This document shows, one piece after another, positions 5,703 to 9,991 of a stretch of DNA of 9,991 nucleotides. The position numbers were made by a program, and so were the translations under genes. The stretch's first letter is position 1, and each line of letters opens with the position of its first letter. The notes beneath the pieces were generated by a model. It was not told the DNA's origin and ran no database searches. It saw only the letters and a list, made by a program, of their open reading frames with translations. The DNA comes from Phycisphaeraceae bacterium (lineage in GTDB: Bacteria; Planctomycetota; Phycisphaerae; Phycisphaerales; Phycisphaeraceae), in assembly GCA_020851395.1 (NCBI GenBank), contig JADZCW010000249.1:1-9991 (forward strand), in the 5' to 3' direction.

Positions 5703-6228
5703 GTCCGCCCGTCTCTCCTGAAAGCGACAACGACTCGGCCAACGTCCTCTCGATGAACGCATCGAGCGCCGGTCCATCTTCCGGGGCGAACGGCGCAAAG
5801 CTCCCGCCACCGGACTGCTCGAACGGCCCCTGCGACGCCTCGTGGATCACCAGGTCGTCACTCATCGGCACCAGCGTGTGCCAAAGCCCCTCGCACAATC
5901 GGTACATCCAATGCTCGCACTGTCTCGCCTGCCCCAGCGCCGCCAGGTCGATCCGCCGCGTCACCTTCCCCGTGTCGTCGAAGATCAGCACCACCCCCTT
6001 GCCCCGGATGACATGCACCGACTCGCACCGCTCGGGATGCCGATGCGGCCGAACCAGCGAGTCCCGCCGAAACGCGATGACCATCTCCTGGATCGCGTCC
6101 CGCGTCGATCGATGCAAACACAGCCGCGCTCGTCCCAGCGGCGCCGTCCGGGCCTCGCGCGTCAGCCGCTCAAGCCACTCCGGCCCGACGGCGATCAACG
6201 CCTGATCATTCGTAAAAACGTGCGGCAT
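5695..6228 (-). CDS. WbuC-family cupin-fold metalloprotein
   Basis: This 177-residue protein has the double-stranded beta-helix signature of WbuC, a family found in O-antigen and capsule loci and of uncertain activity. ARLCLHRSTRDAIQEMVIAF (34-53) leads into PHRHPERCESVHVIRG (61-76), which supplies likely metal ligands His62, His64 and Glu69. VVLIFDDTG follows, and a second cupin strand set holds GLWHTLVP (114-121, likely ligand His117), then HEASQGPF and APFAPED. Members are thought to act on or bind sugars; no reaction should be assumed. The ATG at 6228 is used because it matches the family start and has AGAGGAG about 11 nt upstream. The frame stays open to 6363, but that extension translates a palindromic repeat and is not credible. 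The gene overlaps the methyltransferase start by 8 nt and follows the aminotransferase after an 89-nt gap occupied by the repeat. Confidence 0.87.
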   Translation of the reverse strand: MPHVFTNDQALIAVGPEWLERLTREARTAPLGRARLCLHRSTRDAIQEMVIAFRRDSLVRPHRHPERCESVHVIRGKGVVLIFDDTGKVTRRIDLAALGQARQCEHWMYRLCEGLWHTLVPMSDDLVIHEASQGPFEQSGGGSFAPFAPEDGPALDAFIERTLAESLSLSGETGGHG

Positions 6229-6246
6229 GGCCAGCTCGCTCCTCTT

Positions 6247-6321
6247 GTAGGGCACGCATCCTGCGTGCCTTGGGGTGAACCCGTGCTTCCCAGGCACAGG
6301 CACGCGGGATGCGTGCCCTAC
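6247..6321. repeat. BIME/REP-like paired palindromic element
   Basis: Two 24-nt arms (6247-6270 and 6298-6321) are inverted copies matching at 23 of 24 positions around a 27-nt spacer. Each arm is itself a hairpin: GGCACGCA-TCC-TGCGTGCC (6251-6269) and GGCACGC-GGGAT-GCGTGCC (6299-6317). This nested design is typical of REP/BIME elements mobilised by RAYT (TnpA-REP) transposases, though no such gene is present here. The element fills the gap between the aminotransferase and the cupin. Its right arm includes CTAC (6318-6321), which on the minus strand contains the TAG stop of the aminotransferase. Confidence 0.8.
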
Positions 6322-7499
6322 CTTTTCACCTTCCGGGCCCCATCGAAAAACTCCCGCACACATCGCACCACATAATGCGCCTGCTCATCCGTGAGCTTCT
6401 CATGGACCGGCAGACACAGAATCTCCTTGACCCATCGCTCCGCCCGCGTCCACGACCCCCGCGCCGCATCGCGATACGCCGTGTGGCAGGGCATCAGGAT
6501 CGGATGCCTCACCCGGCTCTCGATGCCGTGATCCTCAAGATGCCGCATCAATTCATCCCGCCGCGCCGTGCGGATCGTGTAGGTGTAATAAACGTCCCTC
6601 GATCCACGGTGTGTCCCGCCCGTTTGAGCCCCCGGCTCCGCCGGGGGGTGCTGTTCCTCGCGAGGAATCTCCAATTGCCCCGTCAGATCCACCAGCCCCC
6701 GGCTGTAGATCTCCGCGATCTGCCTCCGTCTCGCCAGGCACGCATCGAGTTGATCAAGTCGGCACAGCAGCATCGCCGCCTGGATCGTGTCCAGCCGGCC
6801 GTTGTGGCTCGGCCAGTGACAGTCCTCACGATTGAGCGTCCCGTTGTAGCGCAGGGCGTGCAGCTTGTCGCGCCACTCGACCGAGTCCGTAAAGACCATC
6901 CCCGCCTCCCCCAGCGCCGCCAGCACCTTCATCGGGTTCATGCTCAGGCACGCCAGATCGCCGAACGCCCCGACCTTCCTGCCCTTGTACTCCGCATCAA
7001 ACGCCTGAGCGCAGTCCTCGATCAGCAGCAGCTTCCGCTGCCGACAGATCTCGACGAGCTCATCCATCGCGCACGGCTTGCCCTGATTGTGCACCGGCAG
7101 AATCGCCCGCGTCTTATTCGTGATCAGCCCCGCCGCGCTGGCAGGGTCGATGTTCAGGTCCTCTCGCACGTCAGCGAACACCGGCGTCGCCCCCACCAGC
7201 GCGATCGCGTTGGCCGTGGCGATCCACGACATGCTCGTGGTGATCACCTCATCCCCCGGCCCGATGTCCGCCGCCCGCAACGCCAGATACAGCGCGTCCG
7301 TGCCTGACCCCACGCCCACCGCGAACCGCCGTCCCACGCGCGCCGCCAGCTTCCCCTCCAACTCCTCAACCTCGGGCCCGATGATCAGCTTCCCATGCGC
7401 CAGCACGCGCTCCACCGCCGCCAACAGCTCCGCCCGCTGCGGCTGTGACACCGACAGGTCCAGGAATCGCACCGCAGGCATCGTTGAAGGAGGGGCCAT
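6318..7499 (-). CDS. DegT/DnrJ/EryC1/StrS-family PLP aminotransferase (nucleotide-sugar type)
   Basis: The product has 393 residues, close to the usual family length. It transfers an amino group, normally from glutamate, to a keto-sugar nucleotide to make an amino sugar. The fold-type I PLP pattern is visible: SGTDAL (65-70, phosphate site), ITTSMSWIATANAI (86-99), PVFADV (106-111), IEDCAQAFDAEYKG (160-173, with Asp162 for the PLP ring nitrogen) and CLSMNPMKVLAALGEAG (184-200, with Lys191 as the likely Schiff-base lysine). RYNG and the SHNGRLDTIQAAML region (231-244) follow. Residues about 279-301 are an unusual Pro/Gly/His-rich insertion before VYYTYTIR, encoded by palindromic DNA. ATG at 7499 lies 7 nt after the preceding stop; TTG at 7514 and ATG at 7481 are alternatives. 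Its stop codon lies inside a palindromic repeat. Beside the formyltransferase it most likely supplies the amine to be formylated. Confidence 0.92.
   Translation of the reverse strand: MAPPSTMPAVRFLDLSVSQPQRAELLAAVERVLAHGKLIIGPEVEELEGKLAARVGRRFAVGVGSGTDALYLALRAADIGPGDEVITTSMSWIATANAIALVGATPVFADVREDLNIDPASAAGLITNKTRAILPVHNQGKPCAMDELVEICRQRKLLLIEDCAQAFDAEYKGRKVGAFGDLACLSMNPMKVLAALGEAGMVFTDSVEWRDKLHALRYNGTLNREDCHWPSHNGRLDTIQAAMLLCRLDQLDACLARRRQIAEIYSRGLVDLTGQLEIPREEQHPPAEPGAQTGGTHRGSRDVYYTYTIRTARRDELMRHLEDHGIESRVRHPILMPCHTAYRDAARGSWTRAERWVKEILCLPVHEKLTDEQAHYVVRCVREFFDGARKVKR
6629..6667. repeat. Palindromic block inserted within the aminotransferase coding sequence
   Basis: A perfect 8-bp stem CCCCCGGC (6629-6636) and GCCGGGGG (6640-6647) with a 3-nt loop is followed 6 nt later by the perfect 14-bp palindrome TTCCTCGCGAGGAA (6654-6667). 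Both lie inside the open reading frame, in the stretch coding for the Pro/Gly-rich insertion EEQHPPAEPGAQTGG. The size and form resemble REP-type palindromes that occur between genes, but here the frame is kept open. Repeat status needs other genomic copies, which I cannot see. Confidence 0.6.
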
Positions 7500-7506
7500 G
7501 GGTTTC

Positions 7507-8229
7507 TCAATCAACTTGTGAGCATGAACGCTTGCCGCAACTTCCGGGGGCGGGAGCTGTTCCCACCATCATGTAGTACCACGTCATCTTCGGGTGCCCC
7601 GTGTGCAGCACCTCGTCGTTCATCCCGAAGGGCAGCACGCGCCCGAAATAGTCCTCCATCAGCCGCACCAGTTCCTCCTGGTCATAGCACTTGACGTGCG
7701 ACGCCTGGCTGAGCGCTCCCTGATGCGGGTACGAATACAAGCTCGGCGTCCCGAGGATGAGCATCCCTCCCGGCGTAAGCACCCGCGCCGCCTGCCGCAC
7801 CAGTTCGCGTCCCTGGGGCTCGTGCATGTGCTCGATCACGTCGAGCATCACCACTGCGTCGAAGGGATCATCCGGGGAGAGGGCGAAGAAATCCCCCACG
7901 CTGAACGTCACGTTCTTCCGCCGGCACAGAGCCCTGGCCTCGTCGATCTCGTACTGCTTGACGTCCAGCCCGACCACTTCCTTGGCGTGCTGAGCCAGGA
8001 ACACGGCGCCCAGCCCTGATCCGCACCCCACCTCCAGCACCCGGTCCCGCGGCCGCAGCATCCTCGCCACGAACTTGTACCTCGCCAGCCGGATGCACAG
8101 CCGCAGCGTGTTGTCCGTGATGAAGTGCGCATACTCGGGACCCAGCGTGATCGGCGGGTTCGCCTGGTACAGCTCCGTGAGGAGCTTCTCGTAGCGCTGC
8201 GGGTCAAGGTTGTAGTTTCCAACATCCAT
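7507..8229 (-). CDS. Class I SAM-dependent methyltransferase
   Basis: This is a 240-residue soluble methyltransferase. It shows motif I VLEVGCGSGLGA (64-75), the post-I strand VVGLDV (85-90), VGDFF with Asp113 as a probable adenine-side residue, DAVVMLDVIEHM (124-135), and TPGGMLILGTPS (152-163). This is the UbiG/Methyltransf_11-like arrangement. The C-terminal half ends HPKMTWYYMMVG followed by a short, cysteine-containing, possibly disordered tail. The flanking genes point to a sugar or lipid-linked sugar as the substrate, but the sequence does not fix it. ATG at 8229 has AGGA about 10 nt upstream, inside the last codons of the formyltransferase gene, whose stop is only 7 nt away. The aminotransferase start follows 7 nt after this stop. 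This tight packing supports one transcript and linked translation. Confidence 0.88.
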   Translation of the reverse strand: MDVGNYNLDPQRYEKLLTELYQANPPITLGPEYAHFITDNTLRLCIRLARYKFVARMLRPRDRVLEVGCGSGLGAVFLAQHAKEVVGLDVKQYEIDEARALCRRKNVTFSVGDFFALSPDDPFDAVVMLDVIEHMHEPQGRELVRQAARVLTPGGMLILGTPSLYSYPHQGALSQASHVKCYDQEELVRLMEDYFGRVLPFGMNDEVLHTGHPKMTWYYMMVGTAPAPGSCGKRSCSQVD

Positions 8230-8236
8230 GCAACGT

Positions 8237-9007
8237 CTAATCCTGCCTGAGGGGCTGTAGTGAGATCGTCAGTCCATACCGTTTGCCGTTGAGCTCCACC
8301 TCCGCCGTCGTCCGCGGCGAGAAGTCATGGGCCAGCGCCCAGGTGATCCATTCCCGCAGCGGCATCACGTCATCACCGCCGCGTTTGCGATCCGCCTCCG
8401 TGTCCTGTCGTCGGAACGTCGTGACGGGCCCCGTCTGCGGCCGAGGCGTCACGCGCCCCGCGGAGATCCCCGGCCACTGCTCCTTGAAAAACCCGACGAT
8501 CTCCCTCTGGAGCAGCGCGTGCAGCTCCGCCCCACGCATCGGGAACACGTACTTCACTTCCCGCTGAGCGTAGACATCCCCCTCATCGATTCCGGGGGCG
8601 GGGGTCATCTCGATCAGCGACACGCCCGCCGGCAGCCCCCGCCGGATCGTCCACGCCGCGTTGTCGTTGCCCCGGCAGTGCGGCGCCAGTGTCGGGTGCA
8701 CGTTCAGCCGATGCTCCGCCAGCCTCAGCGCCGCTGCGTCAAGCACGTGCGGGCTCCAGAAGTTCAGCAGCCACGTGAACCGCGGACGCATCTTCGCCAG
8801 TTCCGCCAGCTTCCGTGCCGAGAAAATATCCACCGGCACGCCGCGCTCCCGGCAGAGTGTCAGCAACGCCGCATCCTCCGCCGTCGCCGCCAGCACATGC
8901 CGCACAGGCGCCCGCTGCTCCAGCAGGTACGCCGTCAGCTCCAGCCCCACCTGCTTGCCCGCCAGCACCAGAATGCCGTCGTGCGTGTTGTTCCCGTCCT
9001 TGGGCAT
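8237..9007 (-). CDS. Formyltransferase (Formyl_trans_N fold), probable sugar N-formyltransferase
   Basis: This 256-residue protein matches the catalytic domain of 10-formyltetrahydrofolate-dependent formyltransferases. The core LNVHPTLAPHCRGNDNAAW (101-119) carries the invariant Asn102 and His104. GVSLIEMTPAPGIDEGDVYAQ (128-148) carries the catalytic Asp144, corresponding to the GIDxGD motif of Fmt and ArnA. These three residues form the known active-site triad. A domain after residue 185 (RPQTGPVTTFRRQD) differs from the usual Fmt tRNA-binding end. With an aminotransferase of the sugar type in the same operon, N-formylation of an amino-sugar nucleotide is the likeliest role, rather than initiator Met-tRNA formylation. 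The ATG at 9007 is used with GAGG about 11 nt upstream. A TTG at 9034 would add nine residues encoded by a repeat-like sequence and is less likely. The next gene starts 7 nt downstream. Confidence 0.85.
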   Translation of the reverse strand: MPKDGNNTHDGILVLAGKQVGLELTAYLLEQRAPVRHVLAATAEDAALLTLCRERGVPVDIFSARKLAELAKMRPRFTWLLNFWSPHVLDAAALRLAEHRLNVHPTLAPHCRGNDNAAWTIRRGLPAGVSLIEMTPAPGIDEGDVYAQREVKYVFPMRGAELHALLQREIVGFFKEQWPGISAGRVTPRPQTGPVTTFRRQDTEADRKRGGDDVMPLREWITWALAHDFSPRTTAEVELNGKRYGLTISLQPLRQD

Positions 9008-9020
9008 GAGATTCAAAGCC

Positions 9021-9047
9021 TCAACGAGCCGCAAGCGTCAGCGAGTG
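9021..9047. repeat. Possible dispersed intergenic repeat before the formyltransferase gene
   Basis: The segment CAACGAGCCGCAAGCGTCAG (9022-9041), continuing as CGAGTGG, occupies most of the 61-nt gap between two operon genes. I associate this sequence with short repeats scattered through planctomycete genomes, but that is memory, not something visible here; only one copy occurs in this window and it is not a clear palindrome. It holds a pair of CGAG direct repeats. Confidence 0.3.
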
Positions 9048-9068
9048 GTCTGCTGAACATCCAGCCGA

Positions 9069-9980
9069 TCACCCGTGTCTTCCCAGCAGCTCCGCCGCGG
9101 GACGAAGCGTCATCTCCTTGGCCTTCCAGTACGCCGCCACCGCCGCATCGCTCTGCGCCATGCTCGCGAACGCCTGAGCATCTTCTTCCCCGGCACATAG
9201 GAAGAAACCCTCCACCACCGGCCTGCCCCGGCTCAGCTCGCTCCCCTGGAACGGCCCGGGCGCCTTGAATCCGAACAGGTGATACAGCGGACGCTCCAGG
9301 TGCTCGATCAATTCCGCCAGGCTGAAGTAGGTCAGCGACTTGCCCAACCGGGCCGACAGGAACGTCTGTCCCTTGCTCACGAACAGGTTCATCAGACAAA
9401 CCTCAGCCCGGTTCATGAGCTCCGCCAGCGCCTTGGGCGTCTGGAACGCGTACGAACTGACATTCCGGTCATAGAGGACGTCGATCCTGCTCGGAAGCTT
9501 CTCGCAATCCTTCACGTGCGTGAGCCGATACTCCCTGTGCACGTGCTCCGCCGCCTGGATCAAGAGGTCCGAGATCTCGATCCCCAGGTAATCCACGTCG
9601 TGCGGATCGGGCACGCGGATCGGCGAGTGCATCTGCGCCAGGAATCGCTTGACCAGCTCCAGCCCGTCGATCATCTCAAACAGCGAGCTGCCGAGCTCAA
9701 CGACCTGCCGCCACCTCGGCTGCGCCGCCAAGAGGACGCTCACCAGGAGGTTCTTCTCCGGCCGAGGCAACTGATCGAAGCGCAACGGCGCTTTATTGTG
9801 CAGCAGCTTCTGGTACGCCAGGATCTCCTTCATGTACAACGACAGATGCCAGGTGTCATACGCCTCCTGGTCGCGGAGCTGTCGGTGCACCACCCGGTCC
9901 CCGCTTCCCTCGAGCACGGAGAAGATCTCCAGGTACGTCGTGCCCTGCCTCAGCCCGTAATAATCCTTGACTTCCGACAT
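9069..9980 (-). CDS. Putative divergent methyltransferase-like protein of a surface-sugar cluster
   Basis: I do not firmly recognise this 303-residue soluble protein. Residues 92-110 read QVVELGSSLFEMIDGLELV, resembling motif I of SAM-dependent methyltransferases with VELGSS in place of the common VDVGCG. VDYLGIEISDLL (129-140) resembles the next strand with its acidic residue, and RIDVLYDRNVSSYAF (165-179) resembles the substrate-side strand. The N-terminal 90 residues are helical, with DTWHLSLYMKEILAYQKLL. This arrangement fits putative sugar O-methyltransferases, but the identification is tentative, and loss of activity cannot be excluded. No signal peptide or membrane helix is seen. The ATG at 9980 has a GGAGG site 6 nt upstream. 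It is the first gene of the operon inside the window and is followed by the formyltransferase after 61 nt. The operon probably continues beyond the right edge. Confidence 0.7.
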   Translation of the reverse strand: MSEVKDYYGLRQGTTYLEIFSVLEGSGDRVVHRQLRDQEAYDTWHLSLYMKEILAYQKLLHNKAPLRFDQLPRPEKNLLVSVLLAAQPRWRQVVELGSSLFEMIDGLELVKRFLAQMHSPIRVPDPHDVDYLGIEISDLLIQAAEHVHREYRLTHVKDCEKLPSRIDVLYDRNVSSYAFQTPKALAELMNRAEVCLMNLFVSKGQTFLSARLGKSLTYFSLAELIEHLERPLYHLFGFKAPGPFQGSELSRGRPVVEGFFLCAGEEDAQAFASMAQSDAAVAAYWKAKEMTLRPAAELLGRHG

Positions 9981-9991
9981 CGCGAGCCTCC
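9981..9991 (-). promoter_or_regulatory. Strong ribosome binding site for the gene starting at 9980
   Basis: On the minus strand GGAGGCTCGCG directly precedes the ATG, giving a full GGAGG with a 6-nt spacer. It is the best ribosome site in the window and fixes the start of the 303-residue protein. It lies at the extreme edge, so its promoter context cannot be seen. Confidence 0.7.

Noticed and set aside
6229..6363. N-terminal extension of the cupin frame up to 6363
   Set aside because: It translates the paired palindromic repeat (giving HASRVPVPG and RHAGCVP) and overlaps the end of the aminotransferase gene. The ATG at 6228 has a ribosome site and begins the family-like sequence.
6309..7307. 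332-residue plus-strand frame opposite the aminotransferase
   Set aside because: It is an Arg/Pro/His-rich antisense shadow; the minus frame has the full PLP aminotransferase motif set.
1..9991. CRISPR arrays, tRNA or rRNA genes, insertion sequences, prophage or defence genes
   Set aside because: I looked on both strands and saw no regularly spaced direct repeats, cloverleaf with a recognisable TTC-containing arm, transposase or integrase motifs, or known defence domains.

Overview
The window is GC-rich (strong G/C preference at third codon positions) and looks like chromosomal DNA from a Planctomycetota bacterium, perhaps of the Phycisphaerae. The evidence is the gene mix: a DUF1736/TMTC-like membrane glycosyltransferase fused to TPR repeats, two secreted proteins with PEP-CTERM-like tails, and a surface-sugar modification operon, together with TTG/GTG starts and dispersed palindromic repeats. 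The taxonomic call is an inference from family composition; no rRNA or other marker is present.

Layout. Positions 1-487 (+) hold the 3' end of an unrecognised conserved protein. Positions 531-2585 (+) encode a 684-residue multi-pass membrane protein of the TMTC/DUF1736 type with a C-terminal TPR array. Everything after that is on the minus strand. Two paralogous exported proteins (2670-3380 and 3832-4551) each have a signal peptide, a beta-rich-looking core and a VPLxxAAW C-terminal sorting helix with a basic tail. Each is followed by its own clear intrinsic terminator. Each mature protein has exactly one cysteine, in an FxxVCIELDQY motif, and a later AAFQxxVW motif. This pairing resembles the Cys-Gln internal thioester signature of surface adhesins and is the most interesting protein-level observation here. 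About 400-500 bp of non-coding DNA lies upstream of each gene and contains several perfect inverted repeats; the 4551 gene has a TTGACA-N17-TAACCT promoter candidate far upstream.

Positions 5049-9980 (-) form a compact six-gene operon that continues beyond the right edge. In order of transcription it encodes: a divergent methyltransferase-like protein, a formyltransferase, a class I SAM methyltransferase, a DegT/DnrJ/EryC1/StrS-type PLP aminotransferase, a WbuC-family cupin and a second SAM methyltransferase. Start-stop overlap or 7-nt spacing links several of them. Together they suggest synthesis or decoration of an N-formylated, methylated amino sugar for a surface polysaccharide. No glycosyltransferase, dehydratase or exosortase lies in the window, so the pathway is incomplete here.

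Two palindromic repeat elements are embedded in the operon. A BIME-like pair of hairpins between the aminotransferase and the cupin supplies the aminotransferase stop codon. A second palindromic block lies inside the aminotransferase coding sequence, where it encodes an in-frame low-complexity insertion. A third, weaker repeat candidate precedes the formyltransferase.
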